Source: Paraburkholderia fungorum
GTDB lineage: Bacteria > Pseudomonadota > Gammaproteobacteria > Burkholderiales > Burkholderiaceae
DNA length: 64,000 nucleotides
Direction of reading: 5' to 3'
Assembly: GCF_900099835.1 (NCBI RefSeq)
Contig: NZ_FNKP01000003.1
Location: 930,001 to 994,000 of the forward strand
The position numbers were made by a program, and so were the translations under genes. Numbering within the stretch: the first letter of the stretch is position 1; each line of letters begins with the position of its first letter. The notes beneath the pieces were generated by a model. It saw nothing but the letters and a program-made list of their open reading frames with translations, did not search any database and had not been told where the DNA came from. Below, piece by piece: positions 54,492 to 63,544 of this stretch.

Positions 54492-54602
54492 CTTCTTTCC
54501 TCTTTCAGGTAGGTAAGCCTCGACGGCAGCGTTGCGAGCTTAAGCGCGCAACGCCCGCGGTGCTTGTCTGGAAGCGCGCGAAAGCTTGTTGACGGGCGCA
54601 TC

Positions 54603-54634
54603 TTTTTGACGCGGGGACACGAAGTTTTTTGACG
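54603..54634 (+). promoter_or_regulatory. Direct repeat upstream of the porin gene
   Basis: TTTTTGACG occurs at 54603-54611 and again at 54626-54634, 23 bp apart (about two helical turns), each followed by a G run. The TTGACG in each is like a -35 hexamer. It lies 150-180 bp before the porin start and may be part of its promoter or an activator site. Confidence 0.35.
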
Positions 54635-54784
54635 GGGTATTAATCAATTCCCCACGCGCATTTGGTCAAGAATTGCCGATATTGCCTGGATAGCGTTGAA
54701 CGTACCGAATTTCGCTGCCTGTCGCGCGCAGGGGCGGCCATTCGTATCGAAGAAATCACGTTCCCTCTATTCAGGACCACGCTA

Positions 54785-55900
54785 ATGAAAAAGTATCTGA
54801 CGGGCTTTGCCATGCTGATTGCAGTGAGTAGCGCGCATGCGCAAAGCTCGGTCACGCTATATGGCCTTATCGACGCCGGCTTCACGTACATCAACAATCA
54901 GGGCGGCGGGAAGCTCTACGAGTTTCAGGACGGCGCGAATTTCGGCAACCGCTTCGGCTTCAAGGGCAGCGAAGATCTCGGCGGTGGACTGAAGGCCGTT
55001 TTCCAGCTTGAAAACGGTTTCTCGCTCGGAACCGGTCAGTTGCGAAACAACGGCGCGCTGTTCGGCCGCCAGGCTTTTGTCGCTCTGCAAAGCAACTACG
55101 GCACGCTGACGATGGGCAATCAGTATGACTTCATCGCGGACTACATCACGCCGTTCAACCTCAACGGTTATGCCAGCGTGTACGCGGGCCACATGGGCGA
55201 CATCGACCGGATCTCCGCCGTCGAACTGCCGAACTCGGTCAAGTATCAGAGCCCGACGTTCGGCGGTCTGAGCTTCGGCGGCATGTGGAGCTTCGGCAAT
55301 GTGGCGGGCAACTTCAGACAGGACAGCGCATACAGTCTCGGCCTGAGCTACAAGAACGGCGGCTTCAATACGGCGGCGATTTACGAGCGCATTCACGACG
55401 TCGAAATCTACCCGTACGCGCAATTCGGCGTGTTCAATTTCCTCGGACAGACAGTCGCGACGCACAACGCCGACGGCAGCGTCAACGATCTGTTCTATTC
55501 GTCGCCGTTTCTCGTCGACACGCAGTCCGAGTTCGGCATCGGCGCGAGCTATACGCGCGGCAAGCTGACGCTGGCGGCCAACTTCACGTCGACGCACCTC
55601 GAAGCGTCGACCGGCAGCGACACCATGAACGTCTACGAAGCCGGCGCGATGTATTTCGTCGCGCCCGACATCGCGGTGCTCGGCGGCTACCAGTACACGA
55701 CGTGGGATCACACGCACTGGCATCAGCCGACGCTCGGCGCGCAGTACTACCTGTCGAAGCGGACCAGCTTCTACGTGAACGTGTCGTATCTGCACGCGCA
55801 GCCGGGCGTCAATGCGAACCAGGGCGCGGGCTTCTACTCGCTGCCGTCGAGTACGAACACGCAGCTCACGTCCCGCATCGCGATCATTCACCAGTTCTAG
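54785..55900 (+). CDS. Gram-negative porin (Burkholderia OmpC-like)
   Basis: The 371-residue protein has a signal peptide ending SAHAQ and the mature start SSVTLYGLIDAGFTYINNQ, the hallmark of Burkholderiales trimeric porins. There are 16-strand features such as FGFKGSEDLGGGLKAVFQLENGFSLGTGQ and LFGRQAFVALQSNYGTLTMGNQYD, and the C terminus is ...SRIAIIHQF with a terminal Phe. It is the first gene on the plus strand of the uptake/Rieske cluster, 141 bp before the binding-protein gene, and may provide outer-membrane entry for the same substrate. Confidence 0.95.
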   Translation: MKKYLTGFAMLIAVSSAHAQSSVTLYGLIDAGFTYINNQGGGKLYEFQDGANFGNRFGFKGSEDLGGGLKAVFQLENGFSLGTGQLRNNGALFGRQAFVALQSNYGTLTMGNQYDFIADYITPFNLNGYASVYAGHMGDIDRISAVELPNSVKYQSPTFGGLSFGGMWSFGNVAGNFRQDSAYSLGLSYKNGGFNTAAIYERIHDVEIYPYAQFGVFNFLGQTVATHNADGSVNDLFYSSPFLVDTQSEFGIGASYTRGKLTLAANFTSTHLEASTGSDTMNVYEAGAMYFVAPDIAVLGGYQYTTWDHTHWHQPTLGAQYYLSKRTSFYVNVSYLHAQPGVNANQGAGFYSLPSSTNTQLTSRIAIIHQF

Positions 55901-56041
55901 CCCGTTTCGCGCGCGCCGGAGGCAGGAAAGCGTGCGCGCGCGGACAAGACAGTGCGGTTTTGTCCTTTTAATCTGAAGCCATGTCGTGCCGGTTTTACCT
56001 CATGGCCGCAACGAGGCGCTTCGCGCAAAGAACTTATCCCC

Positions 56042-57598
56042 ATGACTACTCGCAGAAACTTCATTCAGATGCTGGGCGGCACGCTCGCGGGCCTGACGGG
56101 CCCCGCAGCGGGCGCGCTCGGCGCGTTGGGTGCGCTCGGCGTGAGCACGAGTGCCGACGCCGCCAACGGCCCGCTGACGATCGCCTTTCCGACCGACGTG
56201 CCTTCGTGGGACCCGCTCGTGCGCGTCGCACCGAATCCGATTTCGATCTACCGCAGTGTGTTCGACGCCGCGCTCGACATCGACGCGAAAGGCAAGCTTG
56301 GCGCGGGTGTGGTCACCGCGTGGCGCTGGAAAGACACGGCGGGCAAGGTGCTGGAACTGGACTTCCGCAATGACGTGCTATTTCACAACGGCGACAAGCT
56401 CACTTCCGACGATTTCAAATTCACGCTGTTCGACCGGCTCCAGGCCGATAAATCGCTGCAGGTCGGCGGCATCTGGTGGGCGCTCGAAGGCATCGAAACG
56501 CCGTCGCCCACGCGCGCCGTCATGCATTTCAAGGCGCCGATGATTACCGCGCCCGCATTCCTCGGCTATATGGGCAGCTACATTCTGCCGCGCAAGTACT
56601 TCGAGCAGGTCGGCGCGCAGGGCTTCATCGCCAAGCCCGTCGGCTCCGGGCCGTACAAGCTGGTCGCCTACGAGCGCGATTCGCGGATGACCCTGGCCGC
56701 GTTCGACAAACACTGGCGCGGCACCCCGAAAATCCGCGACGTGGTGTTTCAGGTCGTGAAGGACCCGACCGCGCGCGTGGCGGCGGTGCAGGCATCGCAG
56801 GCGGACGTCTCCGGCATGTTGCCGCTGCGTGAGGCAATGCGCCTTGCGCAAGGCGGCACGCACGAAAGCAGGATCACGCCGACCATCGATTCGTATCTGA
56901 TCCATATGGTGAACGGCGGCCCGACGCAGGACAAAAATGTGCGTCTGGCGATGCATCACGCGATCGACAAGCAGGCGCTTGCGCGTGCGTTCTTCAACAA
57001 CGTGCCCGCGCCGATGGCCACCCCGGCCGCGCCCGGCACACCGGCCTTCGACCCCGACTTCAAATTTGCGTTCGACCCCGCGCAGGCGAAGGCGCTGCTC
57101 GCCAAAAGCGGCTATTCGACCGACAAGCCCGTGCGCGTCAAATTCCTCGCGACCAACGGCGTCTATCCGAGCGACTACGACATGGCGCGCGCGATCCAGC
57201 AGATGTGGAAAAAGGTGGGCATCGAGGCCGAACTGAGCCCGATCGAAACGGCGCAGTTCTTCTCGCAGGCGGTGGCCGGCACGCTGCCCGGACCGACCTT
57301 GTGGATGTGGCAGAACGGCAGCGGCGACCCGGAACTGTCGGCGGGTTCGTATCTTAATCCGAAGACGGGCTTTTCGGTCTGGCGCAGCGCCGACGTGTCG
57401 CCGCGACTCGATCCGCTGCTCGCCGAACTGGATGAAACGAAGCGCATCGCGGGCTACAAGGACTTTCATCGCTGGGCGGTCGGCGAGGGCTATGCGCTGC
57501 CGCTGATGCAAGGCATCGCCACCGCGTCGTACAGGAAAGGCGTGCAGTACACGCCGTTTTTGAGCGGCTGGATGCTGCCCGATTACTGGAGCGCGTGA
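56042..57598 (+). CDS. Family-5 ABC solute-binding protein, Tat-exported
   Basis: The 518-residue protein has a twin-arginine signal (TRRNFIQMLGGTLAGLTG). The mature body is of the peptide/opine/nickel-binding type (SBP_bac_5): AFPTDVPSWDPLVRVAPNPISIYRSVFDAALDID, LDFRNDVLFHNGDKLTSDDFKFTLFDRL, GSGPYKLVAY, VRLAMHHAIDKQALAR. It delivers a dipeptide-like or amphiphilic substrate to the downstream DppBC-type permeases. ATG 56042 was chosen because it places the Tat motif at the N terminus. Only 39 bp separate it from the Rieske oxygenase gene, so uptake and oxidation are linked in one operon. Confidence 0.9.
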   Translation: MTTRRNFIQMLGGTLAGLTGPAAGALGALGALGVSTSADAANGPLTIAFPTDVPSWDPLVRVAPNPISIYRSVFDAALDIDAKGKLGAGVVTAWRWKDTAGKVLELDFRNDVLFHNGDKLTSDDFKFTLFDRLQADKSLQVGGIWWALEGIETPSPTRAVMHFKAPMITAPAFLGYMGSYILPRKYFEQVGAQGFIAKPVGSGPYKLVAYERDSRMTLAAFDKHWRGTPKIRDVVFQVVKDPTARVAAVQASQADVSGMLPLREAMRLAQGGTHESRITPTIDSYLIHMVNGGPTQDKNVRLAMHHAIDKQALARAFFNNVPAPMATPAAPGTPAFDPDFKFAFDPAQAKALLAKSGYSTDKPVRVKFLATNGVYPSDYDMARAIQQMWKKVGIEAELSPIETAQFFSQAVAGTLPGPTLWMWQNGSGDPELSAGSYLNPKTGFSVWRSADVSPRLDPLLAELDETKRIAGYKDFHRWAVGEGYALPLMQGIATASYRKGVQYTPFLSGWMLPDYWSA

Positions 57599-57637
57599 TA
57601 ACGCCGCGCAACGAGTGAGACAACCAGAGAACCTGCA

Positions 57638-58885
57638 ATGATCAATAAACCCCTTCATCCGAAGTTCGACGCTGAATTCTTTGCCGCACTGGACCGGTCC
57701 GCGGCGCATGTCAGCCAGGCCGAGACGCTGCCGCCCGCGTGCTACACGGATGCCGATTTCTTCGAGTTCGAAAAGGAAGCGCTGTTCAACCACGAATGGC
57801 TGTGCGTGGGCCGCGAAGACTGGATCCGCAATCCGGGCGACTATTTCACGACGTCGATCGTCGGCGAGCCGCTCGTCATCACGCGCAATGCAAAGCGCGA
57901 AATCAAGGCGATGTCGTCGGTCTGCCAGCATCGCGCGATGGTGGTTGCCGAAGGCTTCGGCAATGCACGCGCGCTGCTGTGTCCGTATCACCATTGGGCC
58001 TACTCGCTCGACGGCGAACTGATCGCCGCGCCCGCGATGGAGGAAACCGAGGGCTTCGACAAGAAAGATTTTTGTCTGCCGACGATGCAGGTCGAATGCT
58101 GGCAGGGTTTCATCTTCATCAATTTCGATCACGCCGCCGCGCCGCTCGGCCCGCGTCTCACGGCACTCGATGCTGTGCTCGAAAACTTCGACCTGAAAAG
58201 CGCCGAAGGTCCGCGCCCGGAGCAGCCGTTCCATTTTCAGTGGAACTGGAAGGTGATGTTCGAGAACAACAACGACGGGTATCACGCGAACCGGCTGCAT
58301 CATGGCCCGTTGCACGATTTCGTGCCGAGTTCGCTGGCGCGCTTCCCGACGGAATTGCCCGAGAACACAGCCGGTTATTACCGGACCAACGGCACGCTGC
58401 ACGCCGACGCGGCATTCAATCCGACCCAGCGGGCTTTGTTCCCGGTCTTCCCGAAACTGACCGACGAAGAACGCAACCGCATGCTGTTCGCGAATCTGCC
58501 GCCGACGCTATCGCTGGTCGTATCCGTCGACAGCGTGATTTTCATGATCCTGCGCGCGGATTCGGCGGGCACGCATTATCTCGATCAGGGCGTGCTGTAC
58601 GCCCCCGGCGCGATGAAAGACCCGCTGTTCGAGAAGCGCGTCGAGATGAGCATGAGCGCGGTGTCGGACATCATCGCGCAGGATCTGCATGTGGACGAAA
58701 TGGTGCAGGTCGGTCTGCAGTCGCGCTATGCAGTACGCGGACGATATTCGTGGCAGGAGCGCGCACAGCAGGAACTGAATGCGTGGCTCGTGCCGCGCTA
58801 CCAGACGACCTATCAACGCATGAGCGAGACGGCCGCGAGCGCGAAGGGCAGGCTGGCCGCCATCGATGTCGTCGTCGCAGATTGA
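57638..58885 (+). CDS. Rieske-type oxygenase catalytic subunit
   Basis: The 415-residue protein has a Rieske [2Fe-2S] centre with Cys96/His98 (CQHRA) and Cys115/His118 (CPYHHW). The mononuclear iron site is D-x2-H-x4-H with Asp213, His216 and His221 (NNNDGYHANRLHH). The architecture is that of the GbcA/aromatic-ring-hydroxylating group. No small subunit gene is present, so it is probably a homotrimer. Its place inside an ABC-importer operon and the reductase gene seven kilobases downstream suggest that it oxidises the imported compound by hydroxylation or N-/O-dealkylation. The substrate is not predictable. Confidence 0.9.
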   Translation: MINKPLHPKFDAEFFAALDRSAAHVSQAETLPPACYTDADFFEFEKEALFNHEWLCVGREDWIRNPGDYFTTSIVGEPLVITRNAKREIKAMSSVCQHRAMVVAEGFGNARALLCPYHHWAYSLDGELIAAPAMEETEGFDKKDFCLPTMQVECWQGFIFINFDHAAAPLGPRLTALDAVLENFDLKSAEGPRPEQPFHFQWNWKVMFENNNDGYHANRLHHGPLHDFVPSSLARFPTELPENTAGYYRTNGTLHADAAFNPTQRALFPVFPKLTDEERNRMLFANLPPTLSLVVSVDSVIFMILRADSAGTHYLDQGVLYAPGAMKDPLFEKRVEMSMSAVSDIIAQDLHVDEMVQVGLQSRYAVRGRYSWQERAQQELNAWLVPRYQTTYQRMSETAASAKGRLAAIDVVVAD

Positions 58886-58898
58886 CGAAGGCACGCTC

Positions 58899-59963
58899 AT
58901 GAGCACGTCCATCGAAGTGGGAGCGGCTTCGCGCGGAATGGCTTCAGGCGCGGGGCGGCGCGTCATGAAGTTCGTACTGCGCGGTGCCCGGCGTGTCGCC
59001 ATTCTGATCGCGGTGTCGGTCGTGATCTTCGGTGCGCTGCGCCTGTTGCACTCGGACCCGGCGGCGCTGCTGCTGCCGCCGAACGCGAGTGTCGCGCAGA
59101 TCGCCGAAGTGCGGCACGGACTCGGGCTCGATCAGCCGATTGCCGTGCAGTATTTGCGCTGGCTCGCGAACATGCTGCACGGCGATTTTGGTCATTCGTT
59201 GCAGAACGGCCAGCCGGTCTGCGGCTTGATCGCGGCTGCGCTGCCGACCACGCTGCAACTGCTGGCGGGCGGTCTGCTGCTCGGCGTGATCGCAGGCGTG
59301 GCGAGCGCCGTCTACGCGTTCAGCCGGCGCGACACGCTGGCCGAACGACTCTGCGAGATGCTCAACGGGATCGCGATGGCCGTGCCCGATTTTCTGTGGG
59401 GCATTCTGCTCGTGCTGCTGTTCGGCATTGCACTTCGATGGCTGCCGTTTCTCGGTCCGATCGACAACACCTACACGGTCGCGCGGCACACCGGCTTCCT
59501 GCTGGTCGACACACTGATCGACGGACAAATCGCCGCCTTCGGCAATGCACTGCTGCACCTCGTGCTGCCCTGCGTCGCGCTCGGCATGGGCATCGCGCCG
59601 CCGCTGATGCGCATTCTCCGTTCGAGCCTGCTCGATACCTATGCCGAGGAATACATCCACGCGGCGCGGCTGCGCGGCCTCACCGAAGCGCAGATTCTGC
59701 GGCGGCACGGCTGGCGCAACGCCGCGCTGCCGACGCTGAATATTCTCGCGATGCAGGTGAGTCTGCTGATCGGCGGCACGTTGCTGGTCGAGAAGGTCTT
59801 CGGCATGCCGGGTATCGGCACGCTGATGATCAACGCGATTGGTGCCCGCGACCTGCCGGTAATCGAAGCGCTCGCGCTGATTTACGCCGTCGTTGTCCAG
59901 TTTTCGAATGCGGCTGTCGATGCGCTCGAAGTGTTGCTCAACCCGCGTCTGAGGCGAGTATGA
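58899..59963 (+). CDS. DppB-type ABC permease
   Basis: The 354-residue permease has an N-terminal membrane helix (RVAILIAVSVVIFGALRLLHSDPA), a periplasmic segment and the BPD_transp_1 domain with the cytosolic EAA-like loop AARLRGLTEAQILRRHGWRNAALP. It starts 13 bp after the Rieske gene with a GAAGG ribosome binding site and overlaps the next gene by four bases. It pairs with the DppC-type permease to form the membrane channel of a family-5 importer. Confidence 0.92.
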   Translation: MSTSIEVGAASRGMASGAGRRVMKFVLRGARRVAILIAVSVVIFGALRLLHSDPAALLLPPNASVAQIAEVRHGLGLDQPIAVQYLRWLANMLHGDFGHSLQNGQPVCGLIAAALPTTLQLLAGGLLLGVIAGVASAVYAFSRRDTLAERLCEMLNGIAMAVPDFLWGILLVLLFGIALRWLPFLGPIDNTYTVARHTGFLLVDTLIDGQIAAFGNALLHLVLPCVALGMGIAPPLMRILRSSLLDTYAEEYIHAARLRGLTEAQILRRHGWRNAALPTLNILAMQVSLLIGGTLLVEKVFGMPGIGTLMINAIGARDLPVIEALALIYAVVVQFSNAAVDALEVLLNPRLRRV

Positions 59964-60874
59964 ATACACCGCTTGTTTCCACCGCGACGACCCGGCCCCC
60001 ATCGCCCGTTCACGCCGCGCTGTGGCGGATTGCACGCGAGCCGCGTGTGCTGTTCGGCGCGGGCGTACTGCTGCTGCTCGTGATCGTCGCGCTCTGCGCA
60101 CCCGCTATCGCGCCGTACCGGCCCGACGATCAGGATCTGCTTTCCACCTTGCTGCCGCCCGCGTGGGCGCCCGGCGGCACCGCGCAGCACTGGTTCGGCA
60201 CCGATTCGCTTGGCCGGGACGTGCTGAGCCTCGCGATCTACGGCGCGCGCATTGCCGTGCTGGTCGGATTCATCGCGCCGCTCGGCACAGCGTTGATCGG
60301 CGGCGTGTTGGCAGTGCTCGCCGGCTGGTTCGGCGGCAAGGTGGACTGGCTGGTGCTGCGCGTGGTCGAAGTGTGGATGTCGTTTCCCGCCGTCGTGCTG
60401 GCGCTCGTGCTGGTCGTCGCGATGTCGCCGAGTATCGCCAACGTGATCGTCGCGCTCGTCTTCGTCGACTGGACGCGTTTTTGCCGCGTGCTGCGTGCCG
60501 AGGTCATTGTGATCCGGCGGCGCGATTATGTGGCGGCGGCGCGCATTGCAGGCGCCGGTCCGCTGGCGACGATCCTGCGCGACGTGTTGCCAGCGCTGAT
60601 GCCCACGCTCATCACGCTGATGAGTCTCGAAGTCGGCATTGCGATTGTCGCCGAGTGCAGTCTGTCGTTCGTCGGTCTGTCCGCCGATGCGAGCCAGCCG
60701 AGCTGGGGAACCATGGTGTCCGACGGCCTCGCCAACGTATTCACGTCGCCGTGGGGGCTGATTCTGCCGATCGCCTGTCTGGTTCTCTCCGTTCTGGCCA
60801 CGACCTTCCTCGGCGAAGGCCTGCGCCGCACGACGGATTCACGACTTCTCGAACGTTCGGAGCGGCGCGCATGA
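59960..60874 (+). CDS. DppC-type ABC permease
   Basis: The 304-residue permease begins with the OppC_N segment (REPRVLFGAGVLLLLVIVALCAPAIAPYRPDDQD), then HWFGTDSLGRDVLSLAIYGARIAVLVGF, and an EAA loop AARIAGAGPLATILRDVLPALMP. It overlaps both neighbours by four bases, so the operon is translationally coupled. It is the partner of the DppB-like protein. Confidence 0.92.
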   Translation: MNTPLVSTATTRPPSPVHAALWRIAREPRVLFGAGVLLLLVIVALCAPAIAPYRPDDQDLLSTLLPPAWAPGGTAQHWFGTDSLGRDVLSLAIYGARIAVLVGFIAPLGTALIGGVLAVLAGWFGGKVDWLVLRVVEVWMSFPAVVLALVLVVAMSPSIANVIVALVFVDWTRFCRVLRAEVIVIRRRDYVAAARIAGAGPLATILRDVLPALMPTLITLMSLEVGIAIVAECSLSFVGLSADASQPSWGTMVSDGLANVFTSPWGLILPIACLVLSVLATTFLGEGLRRTTDSRLLERSERRA

Positions 60875-62721
60875 TGGGCATGTTCAAAACTCCGGCGCCA
60901 GCCGTGGCGCTCGCGGCCACCGCGCACGGAACCGGCGACGAGCTGCTCACGCTCGCGGCGCTCAACGTCGAGCGCGATGGCGTGGCGTTGCTGCGCGATA
61001 TCGCGTTGTCGGTGCGGCGCGGCCGCACGCTCGGACTCGTCGGCGAGTCAGGGGCGGGCAAGAGCATGCTCGGCAGGGTGCTCGCGCGCAGCCTGCCGCG
61101 CGGCTTCGAACTACGCGCCGACGAACTGCGATTTGCCGGCATCGATCTGTTGAGTGCGAGCGCGACGCAGCAACGCGCGTTGCTCGGCAAGCGCATCGCC
61201 TACATTCCGCAGGAGCCGATGAGCGCGCTCGATCCGACTCTGCCGGTCGGCAAGCAGTTCGCCCTTCATCTCGCGCGGCTGGGCGTGGCGGCGCACGAGC
61301 GCAAACAGCGCAGCATCGAAGCGTTAGCGGAAGTGCTGTTGCCCGATCCGGCGAACCTGCTGGCGCGTTATCCGTTCGAACTGTCGGGCGGCATGTGCCA
61401 GCGCGTTTGCATCGCGATGGCGTTCGCGAGCAATCCGGATCTGGTGATCTCCGACGAAGCGACCACCGCGCTCGATGTCACCACGCAACGCCATGTCGTC
61501 GAGCTGATGCGTGAGATGCAGGTGCGGCGCGGCACCAGCGTGATTTTCGTCACGCACGACATCGGTCTCGCGCTGCACGCGTGCGACGACATCGCCGTGC
61601 TTTATGCGGGCGATCTGGTCGAGTCCGGTCCGGCCCGCGAGCTGGTGAATTCGCCGCGTCATCCCTATACGCGCGCGCTGTTGCGCGCCAATCCGGTGCT
61701 GAAGGGCGAGCGCGTGCGTGTCGAACCGCTGAACGGCCACATGCCGGGCTTCGAGGAACTGGGCACCTTGCACGGCTGCCGGTTCGCCGCGCGCTGCGCC
61801 GACGTCACGCCCGCCTGCGGCAGCGCGCCCATTGCAATTCGTACGAGCGAAGGGCGCGCGGTGCGGTGCCTGCGGGTGGACGCGTTGCCGGAAGCGCCTG
61901 CTCGGGTGCCGCTCGCGGCTCGCAATGCGATGGCGGCGACGCCGTTTCTCGAATTGCGCGGCGTCGGCAAGCGTTATGACAAGTCGTCGGTGCGCGCGTT
62001 GCAGCCGCTCGATCTGACGATTGCGCCGGGAGAGTTCGTCGGCATAGTCGGAGAGAGCGGCAGTGGCAAGAGCACGCTCGGGCGACTGGTGATGGGGCTC
62101 GAAACGCCCAGCGAAGGGCGGATTCTGCTCGACGGCCAGCAACTCGATGCCAGCCGCGCGATGTGGCACAAGCGTATCGACGCGATCCAGATGATCTTTC
62201 AGGACGCGCGCGCCGCGCTGAATCCACGGCGGCGACTCGCCAGCATCGTCACGCAGCCCATGGAAAGCCGTTCGCATCTGCTGGTGGACCGCGCACGCCG
62301 CGCGCTCGATCTGCTCGACGAAGTCGGTCTCGCGCCCGCCTATGCGGCACGCTTTCCGTCCCAGTTGTCGGGCGGACAGCGGCAGCGCGTGAATATCGCA
62401 CGCGCGTTGTGCGACGTGCCGCGTCTGCTCGTCGCCGATGAAATCGTCTCCGGTCTCGACGTGTCGATGCAGGCTCAGATCATGGAACTGCTGCTCGCGT
62501 TGCGCGAGTCCCACAAGATCGCGCTGATGCTGATCTCGCACGATCTCGCCGTGGTCCGCTATCTGTGTTCGAGAGTCATCGTGATGCAGCGCGGCGTGGT
62601 CGTCGAGGCGGGCGCGACCGAAGCGGTGCTGGCGAATCCGCAACATCCGTATACGCAAAGCCTGATCGACGCGGCGCCGCATGTCGCGCAACCCGATTCC
62701 CTTACCGCATTGAACGCATAA
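60871..62721 (+). CDS. Fused double ATPase of a family-5 ABC importer (DppD-DppF)
   Basis: The 616-residue protein holds two ATPase units in one chain. Unit 1 (about residues 25-290) has Walker A GESGAGKSM and a signature that reads LSGGMCQR, Walker B LVISDEATTALD, and a C-terminal oligopeptide segment (PYTRALL, CRFAARCADVTPACG). Unit 2 (about 350-600) has GESGSGKST, LSGGQRQR and LLVADEIVSGLD. This corresponds to DppD fused to DppF. ATG 60871 overlaps the permease stop; the frame is open further upstream but that part is inside the permease gene. Confidence 0.92.
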   Translation: MMGMFKTPAPAVALAATAHGTGDELLTLAALNVERDGVALLRDIALSVRRGRTLGLVGESGAGKSMLGRVLARSLPRGFELRADELRFAGIDLLSASATQQRALLGKRIAYIPQEPMSALDPTLPVGKQFALHLARLGVAAHERKQRSIEALAEVLLPDPANLLARYPFELSGGMCQRVCIAMAFASNPDLVISDEATTALDVTTQRHVVELMREMQVRRGTSVIFVTHDIGLALHACDDIAVLYAGDLVESGPARELVNSPRHPYTRALLRANPVLKGERVRVEPLNGHMPGFEELGTLHGCRFAARCADVTPACGSAPIAIRTSEGRAVRCLRVDALPEAPARVPLAARNAMAATPFLELRGVGKRYDKSSVRALQPLDLTIAPGEFVGIVGESGSGKSTLGRLVMGLETPSEGRILLDGQQLDASRAMWHKRIDAIQMIFQDARAALNPRRRLASIVTQPMESRSHLLVDRARRALDLLDEVGLAPAYAARFPSQLSGGQRQRVNIARALCDVPRLLVADEIVSGLDVSMQAQIMELLLALRESHKIALMLISHDLAVVRYLCSRVIVMQRGVVVEAGATEAVLANPQHPYTQSLIDAAPHVAQPDSLTALNA

Positions 62722-62725
62722 GCAC

Positions 62726-63544
62726 ATGTCCACCAATCACACACGTATGCCGGTGATGTTCTTCGGCCACGGCAGTCCCATGAATGCGCTCGAAGACAAT
62801 CGCGCGACCCGCGCGTGGGCGTCGATGGGCGCGGCGGCGGGCACACCGCGCGCGATCCTGATGATCTCCGCGCATTGGCTCACGCGCGGCACGGCCGTCA
62901 CCGCGATGAGCCAGCCGCGCACCATCCACGACTTCGGTGCTTTCCCGCCGGCGCTATTTGCGCAGCAATATCCGGCGCCGGGAGACCCCGCGCTGGCGAG
63001 CCGCGTCGCCGAACTGCTCGCGCCGCTGCCGGTCACGCTCGACGACCGATGGGGCTTCGATCACGGGACGTGGTCGGTCCTCGGCAAGGCCTTTCCCGAT
63101 GCGCGTATTCCGGTCGTGCAGGTCGGCATGAATCGCAGTTGCGACGCCCGTTGCCACTACGAGTTGGGCCGCGCGCTCAGACCGCTGCGCGACGAAGGCG
63201 TGTTGATCGCGGCGAGCGGCAACATCGTGCACAACCTGCCCGCGATGGACTGGAGCAAGCCCGATTCGGGCTACGCGTGGGCGCAGACGTTTCACGACCG
63301 GATCGCGAATGCCATTGCCGGGAACCGGCCCGATGAAGTCATCGACTACGAAAAGGCGGGCGCGATCGCGCTCCATTCGGTGCCGACGCCCGATCACTAC
63401 TGGCCGGTGCTGTACGCGCTCGGCGCGCGTCACGATGACGACGACGTGAGCTTCGAAAGCAACTTCCTCGAGTATGGCTCGCTGAGCATGCTGAGCTTTA
63501 TTCTCGGCAAGCGCAGCGGCTCGGGTTTGCAGGAGGCCGCGTGA
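62726..63544 (+). CDS. LigB/DODA-type extradiol dioxygenase (YgiD-like)
   Basis: The 272-residue protein is of the class III extradiol ring-cleavage family in the YgiD/4,5-DOPA-dioxygenase branch. Likely metal ligands are His15 (FFGHGSP), His50 (ISAHW), His169 (GNIVHNL) and His224 (TPDHYWP); DHGTW is the family loop. Plant and bacterial members open a catechol ring of DOPA-like or related compounds, which could be the step after the Rieske oxygenation. It starts 5 bp after the double ATPase and overlaps the next gene by four bases. Confidence 0.88.
   Translation: MSTNHTRMPVMFFGHGSPMNALEDNRATRAWASMGAAAGTPRAILMISAHWLTRGTAVTAMSQPRTIHDFGAFPPALFAQQYPAPGDPALASRVAELLAPLPVTLDDRWGFDHGTWSVLGKAFPDARIPVVQVGMNRSCDARCHYELGRALRPLRDEGVLIAASGNIVHNLPAMDWSKPDSGYAWAQTFHDRIANAIAGNRPDEVIDYEKAGAIALHSVPTPDHYWPVLYALGARHDDDDVSFESNFLEYGSLSMLSFILGKRSGSGLQEAA

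Noticed and set aside
56378..58402. Minus-strand open frame of 674 residues
   Set aside because: It runs opposite two well-supported genes (binding protein and Rieske oxygenase) and is His/Arg-rich without any fold signature.
60022..60870. Upstream extension of the double ATPase frame
   Set aside because: The added 283 residues lie inside the DppC-type permease gene in another frame and show no conserved sequence; the ATG at 60871 has a ribosome binding site.
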